Of a stretch of DNA of 64,000 bases, positions 9,297-17,383 are shown piece after piece (the stretch's first letter is position 1; every line of letters starts with the position of its first letter). A program made the position numbers and the translations under genes. The stretch spans positions 682,001 through 746,000 of the forward strand of contig CANMFO010000002.1 in NCBI GenBank assembly GCA_947497245.1. The letters are read 5' to 3'. The notes under the pieces were generated by a model, which saw only the letters and a program-made list of their open reading frames with translations, ran no database searches and was not told where the DNA came from. The stretch is from an uncultured Flavobacteriaceae bacterium. Its GTDB lineage: Bacteria; Bacteroidota; Bacteroidia; Flavobacteriales; Flavobacteriaceae.

Positions 9297-10633
9297 ATCA
9301 TTACGTTGCTACAGAAAAGTTTTTACAAAAAGAATTCCTTTGGTTGGAGCAATTGGTTAGCGTTCGCATGGAGGCTTATTTTAAGATGAAGGAGCCCGAA
9401 CGATCAATTTACGGAATAAAACCGCCCATCATAGGCAAAGAAAGTACTTATGAACGATTTTTGCTGCACTATGAGCTGGGCTTTCCTGAACGTGTGATCA
9501 TAGCGATGGTTTCCGCTTCGGTCCTGAAGCCGGAAGTCTTCGATCTCTTTCACACCCAAAACGAAATAACGGGCATTCCATACAGCGAGTTTGGCGGAAA
9601 AATGGAGGAACATCGCTTTCTTCCAACTTTTCGTACAGCAGCATTCATTTTGAACGACAGTAAATCTGCCTTACCGGTAATTTTATATCCACTGTTTGAG
9701 CAATCCCATCCATTTAGTCATTTCTCTTTGATTGACTTTTCCGATACGACCTTTCGCACGAGGATGGAAACGATCATACGGTTTACTCCGGAAGCGGAGT
9801 ATTTACTTTTTACTGGGAATCAATATCAACCTGAATTCAACAGTGAATTTCCGGCAAAGGAACTCAAGGTCGATTTAAATTGGGAAGATTTGGTACTGCC
9901 CGGAAATGTGAAGCACGATATGGATGAGCTGCTATTTTGGTTCAGATCCGAAGAAAGGCTAAAAGAACACAAACACCTCAAAAAATGGTTGAAACCAGGT
10001 TTTCGCGCTTTGTTCTACGGTCCTTCCGGTACGGGTAAAACACTGACCGCTTCTTTATTGGGAAAAAAGGTGAACAGACCGGTTTATAGAGTTGATTTGT
10101 CCATGGTAGTTTCCAAATACATTGGTGAAACAGAAAAAAACCTTGCCAAGGTATTTGAGCGCGCAGAGAACAATCACTGGATCCTGTTCTTTGATGAGGC
10201 CGATGCATTGTTTGGCAAACGTACCAAGGCCTCCAATTCGAACGACCGGCATGCAAATCAGGAGGTGGCCTATTTACTGCAGCGAATTGAGGACTATACG
10301 GGAATGATAATTTTGGCTACAAATCTTCAAGATAATTTGGATGATGCCTTTACACGGCGCTTCCAGTTAAAGGTTCCCTTTAGTTTACCCGATAAAAAAG
10401 AACGCTCAAGACTCTGGAAACAAATTTTTGTTCCTGAGTACGGTTTGGAGGATGATTTTCTTGACCAGCTTGCGGAAAAATATGAGTTTAGCGGTGGCTC
10501 CTTGATTAATATATTAAGAACTTCCGTTTTGCACGGTTTTAGCAAAAAGGACGTCAAAATATCTACCGAGGTAGTAGAATATGCAGTTCGCAAAGAACTG
10601 GAAAAAGAGGGGAAAAGCGATATCATTTTCTAG
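9287..10633 (+). CDS. eCIS AAA+ ATPase (Afp15-type)
   Basis: A 448-residue ATPase that closes eCIS operons and is thought to act in assembly or recycling of the particle. Walker A is GPSGTGKT (about 245-252) and Walker B is ILFFDEADALFG (about 299-310); an arginine-finger region, DDAFTRRFQ, follows. The N-terminal 200 residues are the family-specific domain preceding the AAA+ core. An earlier in-frame ATG at 9233 would add 18 residues but lies deep in the tape-measure gene; ATG 9287 gives the short overlap ATGGAGGTAG with the upstream stop and is preferred. No further eCIS gene follows, so this is the 3' end of the locus. Confidence 0.9.
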   Translation: MEVDHYVATEKFLQKEFLWLEQLVSVRMEAYFKMKEPERSIYGIKPPIIGKESTYERFLLHYELGFPERVIIAMVSASVLKPEVFDLFHTQNEITGIPYSEFGGKMEEHRFLPTFRTAAFILNDSKSALPVILYPLFEQSHPFSHFSLIDFSDTTFRTRMETIIRFTPEAEYLLFTGNQYQPEFNSEFPAKELKVDLNWEDLVLPGNVKHDMDELLFWFRSEERLKEHKHLKKWLKPGFRALFYGPSGTGKTLTASLLGKKVNRPVYRVDLSMVVSKYIGETEKNLAKVFERAENNHWILFFDEADALFGKRTKASNSNDRHANQEVAYLLQRIEDYTGMIILATNLQDNLDDAFTRRFQLKVPFSLPDKKERSRLWKQIFVPEYGLEDDFLDQLAEKYEFSGGSLINILRTSVLHGFSKKDVKISTEVVEYAVRKELEKEGKSDIIF

Positions 10634-10761
10634 AGCAAATGCTATTTTACTTGCACAGGTTACCATATTTGGTACTTGACCTTAGTTCGGTAAATAGCGT
10701 ATCAACGCGGCGCCGGGCCCTGGTTTTTTGGATATTGTTGAACCATCCCGATAAGATTCCT

Positions 10762-10768
10762 TACTTTG
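10762..10768 (+). promoter_or_regulatory. possible -7 promoter element of the AraC gene
   Basis: TTACTTTG resembles the Bacteroidota -7 consensus TAnnTTTG with one mismatch. A TTG lies 20 bases upstream within GATATTGTTGAACC, the right kind of -33 partner. Only 8 bases separate the element from the TTG start at 10776, so either the leader is minimal or translation begins at the GTG at 10785. Confidence 0.35.
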
Positions 10769-10775
10769 GTTAAAA

Positions 10776-11603
10776 TTGCAAAGCGTGCTTTTTGAAACCC
10801 ATATCCCGAACAAGACATTGCAGGCCACGGTGGCCAACATGGTATACCACAAAGGATACGCCCCGGAACATAGCAAGGAAAGGTTTCTTCCGGACGGCAC
10901 GACCAATCTGGTCTTTGATTTACAGGACGGGCCCAAGCATATCTATGACAACGACAGCCTGACGGTAAAGCAACCCTGTACCGAAGCCTGGTTCTCGGGC
11001 ATGCAGACCCGGTACCTGACCATCAGTTCGGGCAAGGATGCCGAAATGTTGGTCTGTACCTTCAGCGCGGGAGGGGCACTGCCCTACGTGCAGCGGTCAC
11101 TTTACGATTTTAAGGACAAAGTGGTCCATGCCCGGTCCGTCTTTGGCGATACGGTGATGGACCTCCGGAACAGGCTGAGGGAACCTTGCGATCCCCAAGA
11201 AAAGTTCGAACTTGTGGAACAGTGGCTATCTGCCCGGGCCACGGACGATACCTTCAGCCAAAAGGTCATCAGCCCCTTTATCCGTTTGATCCAGCGTTCG
11301 CCCGAACAGATCGATCTGAACCATGCGGCCCGGCAATCGGGGTATTCCCAAAAACAGTTTATCCACCTTTTTAAAAAATATGTGGGCCTGACGCCCAAAC
11401 AGTACCATCGTATCGTGCGCTTCAACGAAATCCTGAACCGAATACACGGGAAGCAGAAAATGGAGTGGGCCCACGTGGCATCGGCCTGCGGATATTTTGA
11501 CCAGGCACATTTCATAAGGGACTTCCAAGCCTTTTCCGGACTTAACCCCACCACCTACATCAGCGATCAAGGCGATTGGCAGCACTATGTTCCCGTAAAG
11601 TAA
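10776..11603 (+). CDS. AraC-family transcriptional regulator
   Basis: A 275-residue regulator. The N-terminal 150 residues form the sensing domain seen in many Bacteroidota AraC proteins (DUF6597-like, with FLPDGTTNLVFDLQ). The C-terminal 100 residues hold two helix-turn-helix units: LNHAARQSGYSQKQFIHLFK and then VASACGYFDQAHFIRDFQ followed by the G-L-N-P-T-T-Y ending typical of AraC. The start is uncertain: TTG 10776 is the most upstream, GTG 10785 and ATG 10839 are alternatives. A TACTTTG element at 10762-10768 sits so close that TTG 10776 would leave almost no leader. The DUF1761 gene follows on the same strand. Confidence 0.85.
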   Translation: MQSVLFETHIPNKTLQATVANMVYHKGYAPEHSKERFLPDGTTNLVFDLQDGPKHIYDNDSLTVKQPCTEAWFSGMQTRYLTISSGKDAEMLVCTFSAGGALPYVQRSLYDFKDKVVHARSVFGDTVMDLRNRLREPCDPQEKFELVEQWLSARATDDTFSQKVISPFIRLIQRSPEQIDLNHAARQSGYSQKQFIHLFKKYVGLTPKQYHRIVRFNEILNRIHGKQKMEWAHVASACGYFDQAHFIRDFQAFSGLNPTTYISDQGDWQHYVPVK

Positions 11604-11636
11604 ATTTTTTACAATTCCATCACCGGAAGATATTTT

Positions 11637-11643
11637 TACTTTG
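11637..11643 (+). promoter_or_regulatory. possible -7 promoter element of the DUF1761 gene
   Basis: TACTTTG, one base short of TAnnTTTG, ends on the G of the in-frame GTG at 11643. If it is a promoter, GTG 11643 cannot be the start and ATG 11667 is the true one, with a leader of roughly 20 bases. The same TACTTTG string precedes the AraC gene and the lipoprotein gene at 44823. Confidence 0.35.
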
Positions 11644-11666
11644 TGGAAAACCAACACAACTCTTCT

Positions 11667-12074
11667 ATGGAAACGATGTACATCAATCATTTTGCCGTGT
11701 TCACCTGTGCCGTCGTCAATCTGGTATGGGGCGCCATATGGTATTCGCCAGCCCTTTTCTTCAAGGCGTGGAAGAAGGCGAACGGGCTGACCGATGCCCA
11801 CTTTCAAAATATGGGCAGGGGCAAAATGTACGCCCTGAGCTTTCTTTTGGCCCTGCTCATGTCCTACAATATGGCTTTTTTTCTTGGAGGGGCGGACACG
11901 GATGTCATTTGGGGCATTACCGCCGGATTCTTGACAGGGTTCGGATGGTGTGCGGCGATCTTTGCCGTCATCGCCGTTTTTGAATTGAGGCCGCTAAGCT
12001 ATATCCTGATCAACGGGGGGTACATTGTGGGCTATTTTACGATTATCGGATGTATTTTGGGAATTTGGAGATAA
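11667..12074 (+). CDS. DUF1761 family membrane protein
   Basis: A 135-residue integral membrane protein with four predicted helices, at about 5-25, 50-70, 80-102 and 112-133. The N-terminal pattern VNLVWGAIWYSPALFFKAW and the glycine-rich last helix match DUF1761, a small bacterial family of unknown function. ATG 11667 is preferred over the upstream GTG because a promoter-like element overlaps that GTG. It lies 63 bases after the AraC gene, and the next gene starts 14 bases after its stop, so it likely shares a transcript with the TolB-like gene. Confidence 0.75.
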   Translation: METMYINHFAVFTCAVVNLVWGAIWYSPALFFKAWKKANGLTDAHFQNMGRGKMYALSFLLALLMSYNMAFFLGGADTDVIWGITAGFLTGFGWCAAIFAVIAVFELRPLSYILINGGYIVGYFTIIGCILGIWR

Positions 12075-12088
12075 CACCTCGAAAAGCT

Positions 12089-13003
12089 ATGAAAACCACT
12101 CTTTTTTTTATCTTGTTTTTGCCTTGGATGGCCTGGAGCCAGCATTCCAACGCCATTGCCTACAATGTTCTGGAAAACCCGGAAACGGACGATTATGAGA
12201 TCTATATCATGGACCCGGACGGGAAGCACCCCAGAAACCTGACCAACCATCCCGCTGTGGACTGGGTGTACCATGCCCAAGGGAACAGGATCTATTTTTT
12301 GTCCGATAGGGATGCCTGTGCCCGCTGTCTCTACCTGTATGAAATGGATGTAACAACGGGTGACTTGCAAAAACTAACGGATTTCCAACTGGCGGACAGT
12401 TGGTTTTCCAGCCGGAACCAGGGGGGCGAATTTGTGGTAAGGCCGGCTAAAAATACATTTTCGGGAGTTTATATCATCAATCGGAAGGGCGAGGTCCTCC
12501 AGCGCGTTCCCATAGATCTTCCCTATGTCAACGATCCCGCCTTTTCGCCCGATGGGTCAGCGATCGTTTTTCGTGGGGCCAACAAGGCCTCACCAAGGGA
12601 ATTGGGTTTTAGCGATGCCCTGTACGTTATGGACCTGCCCTCGGGCAAGCCCCAAAAGATCACCACATTTCCAGAAACGGCGTCGGATGCTCAATGGAAA
12701 GGGTATTTGGCGGCGGCCCCGAGATGGCGGAAGGACGGCATGATCACCTTTGCCTCCAAAACGCGAGGGACCTACGATATTTATGAAATAAGTAAGGACG
12801 GCAGCGGGTTGCGGCGCGTGACCGAGACGGAGAACAACGAGGTTTTCCATGACTGGTCCGTGGAAGGGGACCTGGTTTTTGAGGCCTCGATGAACAATCA
12901 TGACGGTTACGAGCTTTATTTAAAAAAGCGGGGCGGGGAGATCCTCCAACTCACCCATGACGATTTGGAGCAATATGCGCCGGTATTTGTAAAAATGGAC
13001 TAG
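12089..13003 (+). CDS. secreted TolB-like (PD40) beta-propeller protein
   Basis: A 304-residue exported protein. It starts with a cleavable signal peptide (MKTTLFFILFLPWMAWSQ). Repeated WD40-like PD40 units follow, with the typical phrases IYIMDPDGKHPRNLT, FSPDGSAIVF, RKDGMITFAS and YEISKDGSGLRRVT, which fold into a propeller. Such proteins usually bind proteins or oligosaccharides in the periplasm or carry no known activity. An upstream in-frame ATG at 12050 would hide the signal peptide inside the protein and overlap the previous gene, so 12089 is chosen. A paralogous propeller is encoded convergently just downstream. Confidence 0.8.
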   Translation: MKTTLFFILFLPWMAWSQHSNAIAYNVLENPETDDYEIYIMDPDGKHPRNLTNHPAVDWVYHAQGNRIYFLSDRDACARCLYLYEMDVTTGDLQKLTDFQLADSWFSSRNQGGEFVVRPAKNTFSGVYIINRKGEVLQRVPIDLPYVNDPAFSPDGSAIVFRGANKASPRELGFSDALYVMDLPSGKPQKITTFPETASDAQWKGYLAAAPRWRKDGMITFASKTRGTYDIYEISKDGSGLRRVTETENNEVFHDWSVEGDLVFEASMNNHDGYELYLKKRGGEILQLTHDDLEQYAPVFVKMD

Positions 13004-13173
13004 GGAGCTCCCGGGCCAATGTGGCCTTTAACGATATGGCGAACGTCGGAAAGCCATTGTATTCCCTATTTCCAGGGAACCGTCTGCCCGTTCTTCGTGA
13101 AAGGGGCCCTATGCTTGAGACGGATGTTCCAGTCCATATCCAGGATTAAAACCGACCTTTTTTGATGTCTTTT

Positions 13174-14130
13174 TTATTTGACCCAGAAAGGGTACATGGC
13201 TTCTTTTTTTGTTTTTATAAGCTGCCGGATGGCGCTTCCGTCTGACCTTATCACAAACAGTTGGAAATTTCCGTTCCTCTGGGAAGCAAAGGCGATTTCC
13301 TTCCCATCGGGCGACCAGGCCGTCTGGTACCCATAAATGGGGAGCGCCCCTGGGTAATAGGGGGTATAAAGGTCCTTTTTTGCACTGTGGTTTCGCGTCA
13401 AGTCCACTTGGTTTTCCCCATTTGCATCCATAACATAAGTGTCCACATACCGTTTGCCCTTATTTTTTGGCATGTGGTGATAGGCGATCCTTTTGGAATC
13501 GGGGGACCAGCAGGGGGCAAATTCATCGATTTCGGGGGTATTGGTGAGGTTCAACTGGTTGCTCCCGTCCGGGTCCATCACATAAATGTCGAGACTCCCG
13601 TCCCTATCGGAAAAAAAAACGATTTTTTTACCATCGGGCGACCAACTGGGGCTATGGTCCAGGCCCTTGGACTGCGTTAGGTTGGTATCGCCGCTACCGT
13701 CCAGGTTCATTCGAAAGATTTCGGCGTCCCCATCAAAGTAGGGTGGGGATTTGGTGTCTACCTTAGTGTACACCAGGCTCTTGCTGTTGGGCGACCAGGA
13801 AGCGCCCCAAGTGTACTGCGGCCCCTTTGTCCATTTTTTCTGCCCTGTAAGATCCGATTTGGACAGGGCCACTTTCCACCCCCCGTATTTATAAGTGGCA
13901 AAAGTAATGTATTTCCCATCTGGGGATACCCGCCCGCCCTCGTTTCCCCGCCTGGGAACGGCATCGAAGGTAAGCTGTTGGAGATCGGTACCGTCCGCAT
14001 TGATGCGGTAAAGCTCGGAACCGCTACTGTTGGCGTTGGAATTGAAAATCAGTTGTTGTTTGCCATGGTTCTGCCCACTGAGAACAAAGAGGTTGAATAC
14101 TATAAGGAATGGGATGCACTGGATTTTCAT
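13174..14130 (-). CDS. secreted TolB-like (PD40) beta-propeller protein
   Basis: A 318-residue exported protein with signal peptide MKIQCIPFLIVFNLFVLSGQ. At least five PD40 units are legible: LYRINADGTDLQQLTF, VSPDGKYITFATY, WSPNSKSLVYT, WSPDGKKIVFFSDRDGS and AWSPDGKEIAFASQRNG. The closing unit ends FVIRSDGSAIRQL. It is related to the propeller at 12089 and the two genes converge with a 170-base gap. An upstream start at 14178 would add 16 residues before the signal peptide and is less likely. The role is probably periplasmic binding; no enzyme residues are visible. Confidence 0.8.
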   Translation of the reverse strand: MKIQCIPFLIVFNLFVLSGQNHGKQQLIFNSNANSSGSELYRINADGTDLQQLTFDAVPRRGNEGGRVSPDGKYITFATYKYGGWKVALSKSDLTGQKKWTKGPQYTWGASWSPNSKSLVYTKVDTKSPPYFDGDAEIFRMNLDGSGDTNLTQSKGLDHSPSWSPDGKKIVFFSDRDGSLDIYVMDPDGSNQLNLTNTPEIDEFAPCWSPDSKRIAYHHMPKNKGKRYVDTYVMDANGENQVDLTRNHSAKKDLYTPYYPGALPIYGYQTAWSPDGKEIAFASQRNGNFQLFVIRSDGSAIRQLIKTKKEAMYPFWVK

Positions 14131-14290
14131 GGATACGGTATTTTGGTGTTCCTGCAATGTGAATGCCGATTTTGACATTGGTTCGATGCCAAGGTATACG
14201 AATCCAAATAGTTCCGAAAAAGAGTTGTGATGAAGCGATGAATTTGTGCTGAACGGTGGTTTGACCTTTGCTCGGGGATGAAGTCCAGTG

Positions 14291-15064
14291 CTACAAATGA
14301 TGGCCGTTGTCGTTCAAAAACTGAACGAGATGCTTTTTGTACGACCTGCCAGAAATGACTTCCGTACCTGTCTTTAATCGCAATTTGTATTCGGAGTTGC
14401 CCATATAGGTACACGACCATATGTAGAGCTTGTTCAAGATCACGGCACGGTGAACCCTGAGAAAAGTGGCAGGATCCAGCTCTTCTTCCACGGCGTTCAT
14501 GGTGGCCCTGAACAGATACTTCTTCCCTTCGGTAAGTAGTTCCACATAATTGCCGCTAGATCGGATACTGACGATATCCTCTGTCAGGACCGATAGGAGG
14601 CGTCCGTTCTTCTTGATTTCAAAGGATGTTCTATGGGTATCCTCCTTTTCGGAAAGGGTGTGCAACAGCTGCTGGATCTTAGCTTCCAGAACCGAGGCCT
14701 TTTCCTTTCGCTTAAGTTCGAACATGCGCTGTAGTGCGATTCGCAGACGATCTTCGTCAAAGGGTTTTAGCAGGTAGTCCACTGCATTTATCTCAAAGGC
14801 CTTTAAGGCATACCGGTCATAGGCAGTGGTAAATATTACGAAAGGGAGCTTCTTGAGCTTTTGAAGGACGGCAAAACCATCCATATCGGGCATTTGAACA
14901 TCCAAAAAGATGAGGTCGGGCTCTTTGAGGGCGATTTTTTCCAGGGCCTCCTTGCCATTTTTGCATTCTGCAACGATCAAAATGTCCTTTTCTTCCTCCA
15001 ATAATTTGGCCAGGCGCCGGCGGGCCAAGTATTCATCGTCTATGATAATGCATCTCAATTTCAT
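14291..15064 (-). CDS. LytTR-family response regulator
   Basis: A 257-residue response regulator. The receiver domain (about 1-120) has the acidic pair D9/D10, phospho-acceptor D55 in LIFLDVQMPDMDG, and the conserved lysine in VDYLLKPFDEDRL. The C-terminal LytTR DNA-binding domain (about 150-250) shows the family's VSIRSSGNYVELL and FLRVHRAVILN blocks. Its stop is followed by no close gene, and its start lies 3 bases after the stop of the LytS-type kinase gene, so the two form a two-component system of the LytS/LytTR type that responds to envelope or extracellular cues in other Bacteroidota (family knowledge). Confidence 0.92.
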   Translation of the reverse strand: MKLRCIIIDDEYLARRRLAKLLEEEKDILIVAECKNGKEALEKIALKEPDLIFLDVQMPDMDGFAVLQKLKKLPFVIFTTAYDRYALKAFEINAVDYLLKPFDEDRLRIALQRMFELKRKEKASVLEAKIQQLLHTLSEKEDTHRTSFEIKKNGRLLSVLTEDIVSIRSSGNYVELLTEGKKYLFRATMNAVEEELDPATFLRVHRAVILNKLYIWSCTYMGNSEYKLRLKTGTEVISGRSYKKHLVQFLNDNGHHL

Positions 15065-15067
15065 TGC

Positions 15068-16174
15068 CTAACTTTTTAGGGGAAGCACAATTTGTGCCTC
15101 GTACTGTCTTGGTGCTATGGAGCGCGATTCAAAACGAAACTCCTGGTTGTAGATTCCTTCCAACCGTTTCCTGATGTTTTGTAATCCCACCCCGGTTCCT
15201 TTGGCGTCCGGTCCCGGCGCGCTTCCGTCCGAAGTGTTGGATATCTTCAGGTCCAGATATTCCCCCGACAGGTCCCCGTCCTTTCGTTTTTGGGCGACAA
15301 TACGGATCTCTCCGCGCTCCATGGCCGGGGCGATGCCGTATTTGATGGCGTTCTCCACCAAGGGCTGCAGGATCATATTGGGGATCCTGACAGGAAGCAC
15401 TTCTTGGGAAATTTCGTATTGGACATGCATCTTGTCCGCATAGCGAATCTGTTCCAAATCGAGGTAATCCTTTATAAAATGGAGCTCCTTTTCCACAGTG
15501 ATCATTTGTTCCACATCATTCTCCAGTAGGGTGCGCATCAAAGCTCCCATTTTGGTCAACATCCGTTGTGCTTTTCGGGCATCGATATCGATCATGGCCG
15601 AAATGGAGTGGAGCGTATTGAACAAAAAGTGGGGATGCAATTGCATCTGTAGACTGGTCAACTGGGCTGCGATCAACTCCTTTTGATTGCGCAGGTATCT
15701 TTTTTGGTAGTCCAGTGCCAGGAATAGGGCGATTATGACCCAAAGTTCGATAAAGCTGGAAAAGCTTCCGATACTCAGTGCCACCAGATTGTTGTGTCCA
15801 AAAAAAGCCTTCATGTATCCACTCTCCACAAAGTAGACCAGGTCATTGGCCCTTGTCACAATAAGTTGGTGGACGAAGGCAAGCGATATACCGCCCAGAA
15901 GTACCACAAGTAGGGTGGAGGCCGTATTTTTTTTTCGGCTTTGGATCCGTTTTGTTAAAGAATATGCCCAAGGTGTTAAAACGACCCATAAAAAATAGTT
16001 TATGCTTATTTTTAGGGTGTTGAGTAGCCAACTGAACTCATAATTGTACTGATTGACCAAATGGTTGGCATACGCTTTTAGAATAAAAAATAGGCTAATA
16101 ACCAAGCTTGCCGCCATCATTTGGAAAAGGGATACCGGAATTTTCTTGTAATATGAAAGGCCTTTGATGAGCAT
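15068..16174 (-). CDS. LytS-type sensor histidine kinase
   Basis: A 368-residue membrane kinase. Four transmembrane helices lie in the first 165 residues with only short loops, so it senses in or near the membrane. The His_kinase (PF06580) motif QLHPHFLFNTLHSISAMI carries the phospho-acceptor histidine near residue 199; the ATPase part shows LQPLVENAIKYGI and the glycine box GTGVGLQNIRKRL. It is the first gene of a two-gene operon with the LytTR regulator 3 bases downstream. A perfect TAnnTTTG element ends 5 bases before the ATG, implying a very short leader. Confidence 0.9.
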   Translation of the reverse strand: MLIKGLSYYKKIPVSLFQMMAASLVISLFFILKAYANHLVNQYNYEFSWLLNTLKISINYFLWVVLTPWAYSLTKRIQSRKKNTASTLLVVLLGGISLAFVHQLIVTRANDLVYFVESGYMKAFFGHNNLVALSIGSFSSFIELWVIIALFLALDYQKRYLRNQKELIAAQLTSLQMQLHPHFLFNTLHSISAMIDIDARKAQRMLTKMGALMRTLLENDVEQMITVEKELHFIKDYLDLEQIRYADKMHVQYEISQEVLPVRIPNMILQPLVENAIKYGIAPAMERGEIRIVAQKRKDGDLSGEYLDLKISNTSDGSAPGPDAKGTGVGLQNIRKRLEGIYNQEFRFESRSIAPRQYEAQIVLPLKS

Positions 16175-16179
16175 TGTAC

Positions 16180-16187
16180 CAAAAGTA
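16180..16187 (-). promoter_or_regulatory. -7 promoter element of the lytS/lytTR operon
   Basis: On the - strand this reads TACTTTTG, a perfect match to TAnnTTTG. The G is six bases from the A of the ATG at 16174, which would put transcription start at or within a base or two of the start codon. No clear TTG is seen at the -33 position. Confidence 0.45.
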
Positions 16188-16250
16188 TGGATAATTTAGG
16201 TCCCATCTGAAATTTGGTGTTTGGCAAGTTCGACCAATAACCCGTTTCCA

Positions 16251-16736
16251 ATGAAACTGAAAAACAGCGTAGTACCCTTGGTGGTTTTGTTTCTTACCTT
16301 TGGCTGTAAGGAGACCACCTCATCGAAAAAGACCACTGGCCCGGAGAATACCGCGAAGGATATCAGTGAACTATCGTATCTGGAAATTTACCAGGCACTC
16401 TTTACGGACGGCAATGGTGGTTTCGATGCGCACGGAGATCTGTATGGACAGGAAGCGACCTCGGAACTGGTGATAGAAAACGGTCCGGACCCTGCATGCG
16501 GCGAGGCACTCTCGCTAAGGAGCAAGGAAACGGAAAGGGAGATCACCTTGGCCGTCAGGGCGAACTTTGACCTACCGGGAAATCCCCATACGGAAATGCT
16601 CCGTGCCTACACGATCAAACCAACGGAAACCATATCCATAGGCACTTCCAAATTGTGCTACAATGGGAAGGAATATGCCGTACAAAGGGAAATCGTTTCC
16701 GCCGGTTTTACCAATGGCCCTCCGGTCGATGAATGA
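16251..16736 (+). CDS. small lipoprotein of unknown function
   Basis: A 161-residue predicted lipoprotein: the signal MKLKNSVVPLVVLFLTFGC ends at a lipobox cysteine, C19. The mature part is acidic, with two further cysteines about 64 and 118 residues past the lipidated one that could pair. No family recognised. ATG 16251 is chosen over an upstream in-frame codon at 16221 because it gives a canonical signal peptide. It is divergent from lytS and converges on the DinB-like gene with a 7-base gap. Confidence 0.65.
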   Translation: MKLKNSVVPLVVLFLTFGCKETTSSKKTTGPENTAKDISELSYLEIYQALFTDGNGGFDAHGDLYGQEATSELVIENGPDPACGEALSLRSKETEREITLAVRANFDLPGNPHTEMLRAYTIKPTETISIGTSKLCYNGKEYAVQREIVSAGFTNGPPVDE

Positions 16737-16743
16737 TTGTCGG

Positions 16744-17265
16744 CTACCAGCCGGATGATCCCCCGGGTGCGATTCCCTTGAGGCGGGTGTAAATGGTTGT
16801 TTTACCCTGTTCCCGTTGCAAATGGGAGGTCATGATCAAAATGGCCTGCAATCGGGACATCTTACTACCGAAAAACTCGATTTCCTCGTTCAGATCGTCA
16901 GCTGTTAATTTTTGTATCCCCCCTTTGATAAACGCAAACGAAGCCTTGAGCTCTTTAACGACCTGATCCTTCTCCTTTGTTTCCGAAGTGGGCATGGGGT
17001 CCGGGGCGTTCAGTTTCACCACCGAGGCAAAGAGATAGTTGGCTCCGGTGGTATGGCCGATCTGCTCCGCAAAATCGCGTAGTTCCTCCGTGGGTTTAAA
17101 GCCATAGTTTTCCGGGGGCATGGCCTTGGCCGTTTCCACTACCATGGTGGTCATATTGTCCCAGGCCTTCGCAATTGTCTTGGGGGCGATTTGGGAAAAC
17201 AGTGCATTTCCAAGGAACAGACAGCATAGGGCGGTCAAGCATTTTTTTCGTTTTAAACGTTTCAT
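16744..17265 (-). CDS. secreted DinB-like protein
   Basis: A 173-residue protein with an N-terminal signal (basic MKRLKRKK, then a hydrophobic run ending NALFSQ). The rest is a DinB/YfiT-like four-helix bundle. Typical features are KAWDNMTTMVVETAKAMP, the PPENYGFKPTEELRDFAEQI turn, a histidine in IGHTTGANYL, and the closing helix with ILIMTSHLQREQGK. DinB folds usually bind a divalent metal through three histidines; only two positions are clear here. Exported DinB proteins are common in Bacteroidota and their substrate is unknown. A perfect -7 element lies 27 bases upstream. Confidence 0.8.
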   Translation of the reverse strand: MKRLKRKKCLTALCCLFLGNALFSQIAPKTIAKAWDNMTTMVVETAKAMPPENYGFKPTEELRDFAEQIGHTTGANYLFASVVKLNAPDPMPTSETKEKDQVVKELKASFAFIKGGIQKLTADDLNEEIEFFGSKMSRLQAILIMTSHLQREQGKTTIYTRLKGIAPGGSSGW

Positions 17266-17291
17266 AAGGATTTATTTAAGGTTTATTGGAC

Positions 17292-17299
17292 CAAAAGTA
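17292..17299 (-). promoter_or_regulatory. -7 promoter element of the DinB-like gene
   Basis: The - strand reads TACTTTTG, matching TAnnTTTG. Its G is 27 bases from the A of the ATG at 17265, giving a leader of about 20 bases. The identical octamer serves the lytS gene. Confidence 0.45.
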
Positions 17300-17383
17300 G
17301 GGGCCGATGGGGGCTATGGAAAGCATCTTGTGGTCAACCGCCCGCGATGTGACCAACGGTTGGAAACCCTTGCCGATGTGGAA

